Assembly (NCBI RefSeq): GCF_001650905.1
Contig: NZ_LXYG01000019.1
Span: 186,001-250,000, forward strand
DNA from: Balneola sp. EhC07
Lineage (GTDB): Bacteria > Bacteroidota > Rhodothermia > Balneolales > Balneolaceae
Direction: 5' to 3'
Length of the DNA stretch: 64,000 nt
Shown here: piece by piece, positions 34,167 through 43,111 of the stretch
Layout: every line of letters starts with the position of its first letter
Numbering within the stretch: position 1 is the first letter of the stretch
Translations under genes and position numbers: made by a program
The notes under the pieces: generated by a model
The model's database searches: none
What the model was told of the DNA's origin: nothing
The model's input: the letters and a program-made list of their open reading frames with translations, nothing else

Positions 34167-37151
34167 TTTTACGTCGAAAGACATTTCAATTTCAACTCCC
34201 GAAGCTCCATCAGATTTTATTTGAAATTTGGCATCCATTTCCTCCGCTCGGTGGGACATATTTTTTAATCCACTCCCTTTATTGATCTCTTCATCAAGAT
34301 CCATTCCCTTACCATCATCAACTAAACCAACATAGAGTTTTTGGTTTTCTAATCTAAAAGAAATGATAAACTCGCTAGCCTTTGCATACTTTCTGGAATT
34401 ATTTAAAGCTTCCTGAATTATGCGGGTAAGGTTCATCGATTGTCCGGGCTCTAGCACACACTCATTATCAATAGAAGCGTTTAGCTTTATTTCTAAGCCC
34501 TTTAAATAACGTTTTTGGCGATTTAAATAACCATTCAGATGTTCAACAAAGGCTCCAAACTCAACCATCTCCTTATCAAGCAACCAGATAGTTTCTCGCA
34601 AATCAGTCATCGCACCTCTCGCGTCACTATCCAGATTTTCTAATAATGAAAGAGCTTCGTCTTGTTGGTTCTTTTTTACATGAAGATTACTTACTTCAAT
34701 TCCGGTTATCAGATTAGTGATCTGTGAGCCCACATTATCGTGTAACTCTCTGGATATTCTTTCTCTTTCCTTCTGTATTTTTTGTTGTGTTTCCAACTCC
34801 CTGTTTAAGGCTCTCAATTTCATATTTGAGCGAATTTGAACACCTCCTGCGCCAATAGCTATAAAGCCCAGCAAGCCCAGCGACATAAACCACCAGGTTT
34901 TGTAAAAAGGAGGGAGAACTGTAAAACTGATACTCGCTGTTTTATCACTCCATTGTCCGTCGGGACCAATAGCCGAAACTATAAATGTATAATCTCCATC
35001 CGGTAAATAATCGTAGTAAGTAGTTTTTCGATCTTCTACGTTTACCCAAATTTCATCAATACCAACTAACTGTACTCTGAAATCAGTTTTGTTGGGAGCT
35101 AAAAAATTAATTGCTGAGTATGAAATAGCAAGCTTTTTATCATCTGGTTTTAATTTAAAAGAGCTTTGTGTTTCAATGATCTTATCATCAATTATTATTT
35201 CATCTATGTAGGGTTGAAATGCAGATACATCAAAATTAGTTTTTTCAGGATTTACTGCCGATACTCCGTCAATAGATGCAAACAAAAGAGTTCCATCTTC
35301 TAGTTTTTCTACAGTAGAATTATTCGCTGCCTGAAGGTTGTCAGATATGAGCCCGTCTTCCTTATTAAAATAATGATAAGGTAAGATGGGTAAGCTTCCA
35401 TTTTGATATTGGTTTAGATCGGATAATGATACTTTTGTAATGCCATTTCCGGTTGCAAGCCACATCGTATTTGAATTATCTTCAACAATTCCTGCATAGT
35501 TGGCGGATGGCAAACCATCTTTTGGGCTAAACGTGAATAAACTATCTCCTACTACTTTGCTTAAACCGTAATTGAAAGTTCCTATCCAAATATCATTATT
35601 TGAGTCTTCGTAAATACTCAGAACCTGATCCGACCTAAGGCCTTTTCCGGTATCGAATATTGTTGATATTCCGTCTTTAAACCGAACAGCTCCTCCTCCA
35701 TATGAGCCATACCAAATACTCCCATCATTTGCTGTAATTAGCGTTATACAAAATGGGTTTGGAATTTCTTCAGTGGTTGAATAGGTGCGAATCAACTCAT
35801 TCTCAGAGTCAAATACACTTATCCCCTTGTTACTACCAACCCAAAGATTTCCACTTTTATCAAATGTTAGCCCTCTCACATAATCATCCAAAAGTCCATT
35901 TTGGGTAGTGAATTTTTTAACAAAACTGTTTCCTTCTATTTTAAAAACCCCTGAACCCTGAGTTCCCACCCATAAGTTACCATTAGTATCTAATGTGCCA
36001 GATTGAGCGTACCCGTTTGTTTCTTTCGGTGGGTTTTCTAACGTTAACCAGTTTCCATCCTCATAAACTCTATATCCTTTTCCATAGGTACCTAACCATA
36101 TTCTTCCCTCACCATCTTGATTTAATGTGACTGCTTCCTCTTCAAAAGGGTCTTTCCCATTTAAAGAAAGTGTGCTGAAGAATTTTGGAACTAAAACGGA
36201 TAACCCATCTTCTGTTCCTATTAATATTAATCCATCTGAATTAATTTCAATAGTATTTATTTCATCAGAGATCAAACCTTCACTCTTTGAAATAGTTTCT
36301 TTTACTTCCTTATTGAATCGTATAACTCCACCACCTAAAGTTCCAATAAAAACATCACCATTTGTACCTTCTTCTATATCTTGAACTAAAAGATTTGACA
36401 GCCCTTCTTTTGTATGTAAATACTTAGTGGGTTTTTGATCTTTAAAAATCACAATCCCCTCTTTGTCGGTTCCTACCCAAACTTCTCCATTTTCCAAAGC
36501 CTTAATTGTCCGAACTCTATTATCCGGTAAGCCATTCTCTGTAGTAAAGTTTTTGAATATCCCTTCGTGTAAAACAGATACCCCGGTATTGGTTCCAATC
36601 CACAACCTGCCAACTTTATCCCTTTCCAATGTCCAAATCTCTTCTCCGACTAATCCATGTTCGGTAGTATAGGTTTGATATATAGAATCCTGATAAAATA
36701 CTTTTAGTCCGTTTCCGTAAGTTCCAACGAATACAGAATCATTCTCTCCGACCAGTACCGCTTTTGTTAATTCCCCGGTTTGGCTGACATAAGATTTTAA
36801 AGAATCGCCATTAAACTTATATAACCCTGCTCCGATAGAAGGAATCCAACTATTTCCTTTTGAGTCTTCATCCATATCATACAAAGTCCCACCATCACTT
36901 CCTTTATCGAAATCTTTGAAACCCAGTCCGTCAAACCTTAATAATTCGCTATTGCTAACAATCCAATAAAAACCTTTTTTATCTTTCTGTATTTTATAAA
37001 CCTGCTGCGAAAAAATACCATCATCAACCCCATAATTTCTTATGGTGTACTTACTCCAAAATGATTCTTGAGTTAACTTAGTTTGCCCCAAACTTGGAAA
37101 AGCAATAACCATAAACACACTTAGTGCGAGTAGCTTTTTATACCCCTTCAT
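34158..37151 (-). CDS. Two-component-regulator-propeller histidine kinase (Reg_prop/Y_Y_Y/HisKA_3)
   Basis: About 997 residues from the ATG at 37151, preferred over GTG 37178 because it gives the signal peptide MKGYKKLLALSVFMVIAFPSLGQ. The periplasmic part is a large propeller of Reg_prop repeats (about 30-640, with DKVGRLWIGTNTGVSVL and SGNLWVGSNKGISVFD patterns). A Y_Y_Y immunoglobulin-like domain (about 680-750), a membrane helix near 765, a HisKA_3 domain (RISRELHDNVGSQITN) and a HATPase domain ending VKIP follow. Kinases of this type often sense glycans or other extracellular polymers in Bacteroidota. It is first in the probable operon with the response regulator (42 bp gap) and the TPR kinase. 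Confidence 0.93.
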   Translation of the reverse strand: MKGYKKLLALSVFMVIAFPSLGQTKLTQESFWSKYTIRNYGVDDGIFSQQVYKIQKDKKGFYWIVSNSELLRFDGLGFKDFDKGSDGGTLYDMDEDSKGNSWIPSIGAGLYKFNGDSLKSYVSQTGELTKAVLVGENDSVFVGTYGNGLKVFYQDSIYQTYTTEHGLVGEEIWTLERDKVGRLWIGTNTGVSVLHEGIFKNFTTENGLPDNRVRTIKALENGEVWVGTDKEGIVIFKDQKPTKYLHTKEGLSNLLVQDIEEGTNGDVFIGTLGGGVIRFNKEVKETISKSEGLISDEINTIEINSDGLILIGTEDGLSVLVPKFFSTLSLNGKDPFEEEAVTLNQDGEGRIWLGTYGKGYRVYEDGNWLTLENPPKETNGYAQSGTLDTNGNLWVGTQGSGVFKIEGNSFVKKFTTQNGLLDDYVRGLTFDKSGNLWVGSNKGISVFDSENELIRTYSTTEEIPNPFCITLITANDGSIWYGSYGGGAVRFKDGISTIFDTGKGLRSDQVLSIYEDSNNDIWIGTFNYGLSKVVGDSLFTFSPKDGLPSANYAGIVEDNSNTMWLATGNGITKVSLSDLNQYQNGSLPILPYHYFNKEDGLISDNLQAANNSTVEKLEDGTLLFASIDGVSAVNPEKTNFDVSAFQPYIDEIIIDDKIIETQSSFKLKPDDKKLAISYSAINFLAPNKTDFRVQLVGIDEIWVNVEDRKTTYYDYLPDGDYTFIVSAIGPDGQWSDKTASISFTVLPPFYKTWWFMSLGLLGFIAIGAGGVQIRSNMKLRALNRELETQQKIQKERERISRELHDNVGSQITNLITGIEVSNLHVKKNQQDEALSLLENLDSDARGAMTDLRETIWLLDKEMVEFGAFVEHLNGYLNRQKRYLKGLEIKLNASIDNECVLEPGQSMNLTRIIQEALNNSRKYAKASEFIISFRLENQKLYVGLVDDGKGMDLDEEINKGSGLKNMSHRAEEMDAKFQIKSDGASGVEIEMSFDVKIP

Positions 37152-37242
37152 AAATCCCCGTAATTTTTTAATCAGCACAAAAAACGAAAAAGGTTCCGAA
37201 ATTCAAAAGAAGTGCGAGTGAAAAAAATTGAAGATTTATTTC

Positions 37243-40083
37243 TTACACTGCAACAGCCTTATTGAGTCTCTCAAACTCCTGCTTTAAAAATCGTCCGGTA
37301 TGTGATTTTTCAACTTCCGCTATTTTATCCGGAGTGCCTTCCGCGATAATTTCTCCACCGCTTTTTCCGCCTTCCGGACCAAGATCTATGATCCAGTCTG
37401 CTGCTTTAATGAGATCAAGGTTATGCTCGATTACCATAACGGTATTTCCTTTGTCTACTAACTTCTGGATAACATTCACTAACATTCGAACATCCTGAAA
37501 ATGTAATCCTGTAGTTGGCTCATCCATCACATAAAGGGTATCTCCGGTGCCAATCTTGGAAAGCTCTCTGGCTAACTTAATTCTCTGGGCTTCTCCACCG
37601 GAAAGAGTTGTACTGGATTGACCGAGTGTTAAATAACCCAATCCAACAGAAGTGAGCGTTTTCAAAATTCTGCTGATCGCAGGTTGTGCATCAAAAAATT
37701 CTGCAGATTCTGAAATTGGCATCTTCAAAACATCAGAAATACTTTTTCCTTTATAAAAGATCTCCAGCGTTTCCCGGTTGTATCGTTTTCCATTACAGGT
37801 TTCACAAGTCACGTAAACATCAGGAAGGAAGTTCATTTCGATCTTACGAACTCCGTCCCCTTGACAAGTTTCACATCTTCCGCCTTTTACGTTGAAAGAA
37901 AATCTTCCCTGATCATATCCCCGAATCTTAGATTCCGGAAGCTCGGCGTACAATCTTCTGATATGATCAAACACTTTGGTGTACGTTCCCGGATTTGATC
38001 TTGGAGTTCTGCCGATCGGACTTTGATCTATAGAAATGATCTTGTCAATATTATCCAAACCATCCACCGTATCATAAGGAAGGGGAACGCTTTTGGATTT
38101 ATAGAAATGATTGGAAAGAATCGGAACCAATGTTTGATTGATCAATGAACTCTTTCCGCTACCACTTACTCCGGTTACGGAAATGAATTTTCCAAGAGGT
38201 ACTTTCAGATCAACATTCTGCAGATTGTGTCCCCAGGCATTCTTTATAGTGATCTTTTTCTTATTGCCTTTTCGATACTTTTCAGGGAGTTCGATGATCT
38301 CTTCATCACGGAGAAACTTAGCAGTCATCGAGTCTTTGGCCAACTCATCAGGTGTTCCTGCAGAAACAATATGTCCGCCGTTTACTCCTGCTCCCGGCCC
38401 CATATCAACTACAAAGTCAGCATGTTCAATCGTTTCACGATCATGTTCCACAACTAATACACTGTTTCCCAGATCACGGAGCATTTCAAGAGATTTGATG
38501 AGTTTGATATTATCTCTTTGATGTAAACCAATACTCGGCTCATCCAATATGTAGAGAACACCTACAAGCTGCGTTCCAATCTGTGTTGCCAACCGAATAC
38601 GTTGTGCTTCACCACCACTCAGCGTTTGTGCTTCCCTATCCAGATTCAGATAATCCAATCCCACATTGAGCAGGAAATCCAGTCGGTCTCTGATCTCTTT
38701 TAATACTTGACTACCAATGAGCTGCTGTCGTTCGCTAAGTTTGATTCCATACAGCGTGTCCCGAATTCCGTCAATATCCATTTGTACCAGATCGTGAATA
38801 TTATATCCATCAATCTTATACGAAAGTGCTTCCTGATTTAACCGACCGCCTCCACATTTCGGGCAAGTGATCTTACTCATGTATGCTTTAGCTTTGTCTC
38901 TTTGTTTTGGAGACTTACTGTTTTCATACTGATCAATGATCATCTTTCGCAATCCTTCAAACTTATGCTTGTAGGTTACATTACTGTCTTTGAACTCATA
39001 GCTGACTGAATATTTATGATCTCCGCCTCCATTCATCAACAGATCAAGATCTTCTTTGGAGTACTTTTTGAAAGGTGTTTCGAAATCTTTGTTGATGCTT
39101 TCCAGAACAGCTTTCAATTGTTTGAACACAAACACATCTCTGGGTACTCCTAAATATCTGAGACCGCCATCTTCGATCGACTGTTCGTTATTCGGAACCA
39201 AAAGCTCCCAACTAACATCATAAGTACTTCCCAGCCCATCACAAGTTTGACAAGCACCATACGGTGAATTGAATGAAAAAAGATTTGGGGCAGGATCTTC
39301 ATAAGCGATTCCACTTTCTGCATCGAACAACTTCTGAGAAAATAACCGATCTTCAAACTCATCGCCCTTTTTTGTGGCAAGAATTACATTTCCGTCAGCC
39401 ATTTCCAGTGCAAGACGGATACTCTCCGAAATTCTCTTTTCACTTTTAGGGCTGATCACAAACCGGTCGACAACCACTTCAATATTGTGAGTTTTGTATC
39501 GATCAAGCTTTAAGCCTTCCTCCAACTCAACCAGCTCTCCATCAACACGTGCAGTTAAAAACCCTTGCTTGATGGTCTGCTCAAACAACTCTCTGTAATG
39601 CCCTTTTCGTCCACGTACAACCGGAGCTAAACAATAAACCTTACTTCCTTCAGGCATATCCATCACCGAAGCTACAACCTGATCGGCAGATTGCTTTTCC
39701 ATCTTATTTCCGGAAACATAAGAGTATGGAATACCAACTCGCGCATAAAGCAATCGAAGAAAATCGTAGATCTCGGTAACCGTACCCACCGTTGAGCGCG
39801 GATTACGGTTTGTAGTTTTCTGGTCGATGGAAATTACCGGAGAAAGTCCGTCTATAAAATCTACTTCCGGACGCTCCATCATTCCCAAAAACTGGCGGGC
39901 GTAAGCAGAGAGTGATTCCAGAAATCTGCGCTGACCTTCCGCATAAATAGTGTCAAAGGCCAGGGATGATTTTCCGGAGCCCGACAAACCCGTAATCACC
40001 ACAAACTGATCCCGGGGAATGTCTATATCGAAATTTTTAAGATTGTGCTCGCGTGCGCCTCTGACTATAATATTCTGCTGCAA
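37243..40083 (-). CDS. uvrA: Excinuclease ABC subunit A
   Basis: 946 residues, full length. UvrA dimers find bulky DNA lesions and load UvrB in nucleotide excision repair. It has two ABC ATPase modules: Walker A GLSGSGKSSLAFDTIYAEG near residue 31 and GVSGSGKSSLINQTL near 640. ABC signatures are LSGGEAQRIRLA and LSGGEAQRIKLA. Two zinc-finger pairs are visible, CQTCDGLG / CPKCGGGR and CETCQGDG / CETCNGKRY. The start is at ATG 40083. The next gene on the strand, the Reg_prop kinase, starts 92 bp after its stop. Confidence 0.99.
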   Translation of the reverse strand: MQQNIIVRGAREHNLKNFDIDIPRDQFVVITGLSGSGKSSLAFDTIYAEGQRRFLESLSAYARQFLGMMERPEVDFIDGLSPVISIDQKTTNRNPRSTVGTVTEIYDFLRLLYARVGIPYSYVSGNKMEKQSADQVVASVMDMPEGSKVYCLAPVVRGRKGHYRELFEQTIKQGFLTARVDGELVELEEGLKLDRYKTHNIEVVVDRFVISPKSEKRISESIRLALEMADGNVILATKKGDEFEDRLFSQKLFDAESGIAYEDPAPNLFSFNSPYGACQTCDGLGSTYDVSWELLVPNNEQSIEDGGLRYLGVPRDVFVFKQLKAVLESINKDFETPFKKYSKEDLDLLMNGGGDHKYSVSYEFKDSNVTYKHKFEGLRKMIIDQYENSKSPKQRDKAKAYMSKITCPKCGGGRLNQEALSYKIDGYNIHDLVQMDIDGIRDTLYGIKLSERQQLIGSQVLKEIRDRLDFLLNVGLDYLNLDREAQTLSGGEAQRIRLATQIGTQLVGVLYILDEPSIGLHQRDNIKLIKSLEMLRDLGNSVLVVEHDRETIEHADFVVDMGPGAGVNGGHIVSAGTPDELAKDSMTAKFLRDEEIIELPEKYRKGNKKKITIKNAWGHNLQNVDLKVPLGKFISVTGVSGSGKSSLINQTLVPILSNHFYKSKSVPLPYDTVDGLDNIDKIISIDQSPIGRTPRSNPGTYTKVFDHIRRLYAELPESKIRGYDQGRFSFNVKGGRCETCQGDGVRKIEMNFLPDVYVTCETCNGKRYNRETLEIFYKGKSISDVLKMPISESAEFFDAQPAISRILKTLTSVGLGYLTLGQSSTTLSGGEAQRIKLARELSKIGTGDTLYVMDEPTTGLHFQDVRMLVNVIQKLVDKGNTVMVIEHNLDLIKAADWIIDLGPEGGKSGGEIIAEGTPDKIAEVEKSHTGRFLKQEFERLNKAVAV

Positions 40084-40164
40084 TGAACTCTACTTTTTAG
40101 GGTTTAAGCCAACTTGAAGTATACGAAACAGATTACAGAGAACCTTCATTCAATTTTCAGAAGG

Positions 40165-41466
40165 TTAGTTTATATTTTCGAATTTCTGTCCCAGAGTTCT
40201 GTAATCACGCACAAACATTCTGTTAGGCACAAACCCTTCTTCATCTTCTGAATATTCGGGTTTTATCCTCTTCAGATTATACATTGGGACAGTGCCCATA
40301 TTTTTGACTTCAATATTTCCTCGATTTTCACAGACGAAATATTCCTTCACTTCATTATAGGTGCTTTCTGAAATATTGATGTATTCTTCACCTGCACTTT
40401 GCTCCATGCGTGAGGCAAGATTAACTGCATCGCCCCAAATATCATAAGCGAAACGTTTTTTTCCGATAACGCCCACTACTGCTGAGCCTGTATGAATTCC
40501 TATTCTTAAAGGAAAAAACGGAATGGAGTCATCTTTACCGTCATGGAATTGACTCATGAATTTTTTCATTTTTAAGGCTGTAAGCACCGAGTCAATGGCA
40601 TGAGTATTGTTAGCTTCAGGAAGCCCACCAACTGCCATATAGCTATCACCAATGGTTTTGATCTTGATAAGGTTATTTTCTTCTGAAAACTCATCGTATT
40701 TATCAAAATAGAAAGAGAGACTTCGAATCAATTCTTCTGGAGTTAAGGTTGGAACAACTTTACTGAATCCATCAAAATCAGTAAACATGATAGTCACGCT
40801 TTTAAAACGCTCTGGAGTAACTGTTCCATAAGCCAATAAACTTTCGGCTATTTTCTCTGGAAAAATGTTTTGTAATAGATCTAAGTGCTCATTTTTTGAC
40901 AGTTCTAATTCCTGATTTATTGCCCTTAGCTTTTGTTTTATCGTTTCAAGCTCCACATTCTGAGCAAGCGTATTTTTGTATGTAGAAACCAATAAATTAA
41001 TTAAGTGCTCTACATCCGCTTTTATTTCATATTCTTTGCCATCAACTTTAACTTTAACAGGCTCTCTTTCACTGATCTTTGAGGATGGTTGCTTTAACAG
41101 ATCATCTACTTTTTTAAAGAGTGTGTAATCATCATATGGCTTCGTAAGGTAGTTATCTGCTCCTGCAGAGATGCCTTTCATCAAAGAATCTGTTGTCACT
41201 AGCGAAGTAACCAGAATTACAGGGATATGATTAAACCTTTCATTTTCCTTTATACCGGAACATAATTGATAACCATTCATAACCGGCATTTCAACATCGG
41301 TTATCACCAGATCAGGACTTTCTTTCTCTACAAGCTCAAATGCATCTTCACCGTTTTGTGCTGTCAGCACTTCAAAGCCTCTATGAATAAGCTTGTGTTT
41401 TATTAATGTAACCAGTGCAGGATGATCGTCTACAACCAGAATTCTATATTTTGTTTCTATCATCAA
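40165..41466 (-). CDS. Response regulator with class III adenylate cyclase output
   Basis: 433 residues. The receiver domain (about 6-125) has Asp13-Asp14, phosphoacceptor Asp57 in LVITDVEMPVMNG and a Lys in YLTKPYDD. A helical coiled-coil linker (about 165-215) and a class III nucleotide cyclase domain (about 225-400) follow. The cyclase shows VTIMFTDFDGFS and KTIGDSYMAVGG (the two metal-binding Asp) and YDIWGDAVNLASRMEQ. The Lys before TIGD and the Asp in YDIWGD fit ATP rather than GTP as substrate. It would make cAMP in response to phosphorelay input. No partner kinase is adjacent. Soluble, no membrane segment. Confidence 0.9.
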   Translation of the reverse strand: MMIETKYRILVVDDHPALVTLIKHKLIHRGFEVLTAQNGEDAFELVEKESPDLVITDVEMPVMNGYQLCSGIKENERFNHIPVILVTSLVTTDSLMKGISAGADNYLTKPYDDYTLFKKVDDLLKQPSSKISEREPVKVKVDGKEYEIKADVEHLINLLVSTYKNTLAQNVELETIKQKLRAINQELELSKNEHLDLLQNIFPEKIAESLLAYGTVTPERFKSVTIMFTDFDGFSKVVPTLTPEELIRSLSFYFDKYDEFSEENNLIKIKTIGDSYMAVGGLPEANNTHAIDSVLTALKMKKFMSQFHDGKDDSIPFFPLRIGIHTGSAVVGVIGKKRFAYDIWGDAVNLASRMEQSAGEEYINISESTYNEVKEYFVCENRGNIEVKNMGTVPMYNLKRIKPEYSEDEEGFVPNRMFVRDYRTLGQKFENIN

Positions 41467-41590
41467 GTAACAACCCTTATTGAACTAATTTTTTAGAATA
41501 TAGAGATATTTTTTTTTCGTTTGCGTTAGGGATTATTTAGAAAGCATTAGCTTAAAATTTCTTATACCTTTCATGTATAATAATTATTTC

Positions 41591-42949
41591 ATGGAAAAGA
41601 CAATCAAAAACACTTGGTCTCCAACCTCCTGGAAGGAGAAAACAGTAAAACAATTACCAACTTACAGCAATTCTGAGCTTCTGGAGGAGAATTATTCTCA
41701 ACTAAAAGGACTACCTCCATTGGTTACATCCTGGGAGATCGAAGCACTTAAAGCCAAACTTGCAGAAGTTTCCGCAGGAAAAAGCTTTTTACTTCAGGGA
41801 GGCGACTGCGCTGAAAGTTTCGATCTGGTAACTTCGCCTAAGATCGTAAATATGCTGAAGGTAATGCTGCAAATGAGCTTTATCCTGATCCATGAAATGG
41901 GTGTTCCGGTTCACAGAGTTGGTAGAATAGCAGGGCAGTATGCTAAACCAAGATCAAATGATTTTGAGAATGTAAACGGAAAAGAAATTCACAGCTACCG
42001 TGGCGACCTTATAAACCGTTTTGAAGCTACTGAAGAAGCTCGTATGCCGGATTCTAACCGGTTGATAGAAGGATATCATAAAGCAGGTTTAACTCTCAAT
42101 TTTCTTCGCGCTCTCGCTGATGAGGGCTTTGCAGATCTGCGTCATCCCGAACAATGGGAAATGGACTTCATGCTCAATAATGAGTATTACAAAGAATATG
42201 AAGCCATGGTTGATTCCATCACCAAAGCTGTACGTTTTATGGAATCTATTTCACCAACCAGAGTGAATAATCTTCAAAAAGCAGATTTTTATACTTCTCA
42301 TGAAGCTCTGAATTTGTATTATGATGCGGCTCAAACCCGACAAGTTCCTCGTAAAACCGGATTTTTTAATCTTAGTGCCCACATGGTTTGGTTAGGAAAT
42401 CGTACCCGTGATCTGGATGGAGCTCATGTGGAATATTTCCGTGGAATTCAGAATCCGATTGGCGTAAAAGTTGGACCTCCTTTCACTGTTGATGAAACTT
42501 TGCGATTGATCGAAACTTTAAATCCTACTCATGAAGCCGGAAAGATCGTGCTCATTGGACGTTTTGGAAAGGACAAAATTGAAGATCAATTACCACCTTT
42601 GATCAGAGCTATCCGAAAAGAAGGGTTTCCCGTAGTTTGGAGTTCAGATCCGATGCATGGAAATACATTCTCAACAGAAGATGCTGTCAAAACCAGAAAC
42701 TTTGATCATATACTGGAAGAGATCAAATCTTCTTTCGCGATCCATCGTGCCGAAGGTAGTTACTTAGGTGGCGTTCACCTCGAAATGACCGGCGACAATG
42801 TTACTGAATGTGTAGGTGGAGCTGAAGGGTTGAACGAATCGGGCTTAGGTCATAATTACGAAACGTTCTGTGATCCAAGATTAAACTATCAGCAAAGTCT
42901 GGAACTTGCATTCCTCATTGCCAAAGAGTGGAAACAAAGCTATTTGTAG
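41591..42949 (+). CDS. Class II 3-deoxy-7-phosphoheptulonate (DAHP) synthase
   Basis: 452 residues from ATG 41591 (an in-frame ATG six codons earlier at 41573 is less likely). It condenses phosphoenolpyruvate with erythrose 4-phosphate, the first step of the shikimate pathway. The sequence is of the plant/AroA-II class: MEKTIKNTWSPTSWKEK at the start, FLLQGGDCAESF near 72, VHRVGRIAGQYAKPRS near 114, GVKVGPPFTVDE near 295, WSSDPMHGNTFST near 355 and GGVHLEMTGDNVTEC near 395. It is the only aromatic-pathway gene in the window. A heptamer array begins at the TAG stop. Confidence 0.96.
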   Translation: MEKTIKNTWSPTSWKEKTVKQLPTYSNSELLEENYSQLKGLPPLVTSWEIEALKAKLAEVSAGKSFLLQGGDCAESFDLVTSPKIVNMLKVMLQMSFILIHEMGVPVHRVGRIAGQYAKPRSNDFENVNGKEIHSYRGDLINRFEATEEARMPDSNRLIEGYHKAGLTLNFLRALADEGFADLRHPEQWEMDFMLNNEYYKEYEAMVDSITKAVRFMESISPTRVNNLQKADFYTSHEALNLYYDAAQTRQVPRKTGFFNLSAHMVWLGNRTRDLDGAHVEYFRGIQNPIGVKVGPPFTVDETLRLIETLNPTHEAGKIVLIGRFGKDKIEDQLPPLIRAIRKEGFPVVWSSDPMHGNTFSTEDAVKTRNFDHILEEIKSSFAIHRAEGSYLGGVHLEMTGDNVTECVGGAEGLNESGLGHNYETFCDPRLNYQQSLELAFLIAKEWKQSYL

Positions 42950-42991
42950 AATAAAGAATTCAAAATTAAGAATGTAGAATTAAGAATTTTC
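42943..42991. repeat. Heptamer-period array at the DAHP synthase stop
   Basis: Units TTTGTAG (containing the stop codon), AATAAAG, AATTCAA, AATTAAG, AATGTAG, AATTAAG, AATTTTC in strict 7-base steps. The same words, inverted, end at the stop of the convergent helicase gene (43073-43108). Confidence 0.8.
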
Positions 42992-43072
42992 TCTGTTATT
43001 TCAAGTTATAATGAGAAATCTAAACATCCACCTTGTTAGCAACTTAAGTCTCTAGCTAAACAATATGCCAAA

Positions 43073-43111
43073 GAAATTCTTAATTTTGAATTCTACATTC
43101 TTAATTTCTTA
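43073..43111. repeat. Heptamer-period array at the helicase stop
   Basis: Units GAAATTC, TTAATTT, TGAATTC, TACATTC, TTAATTTC, then the TTA that is the helicase stop on the minus strand. Read on the minus strand it gives the same words (AATTAAG, AATGTAG, AATTCAA) as 42943-42991. Confidence 0.8.
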
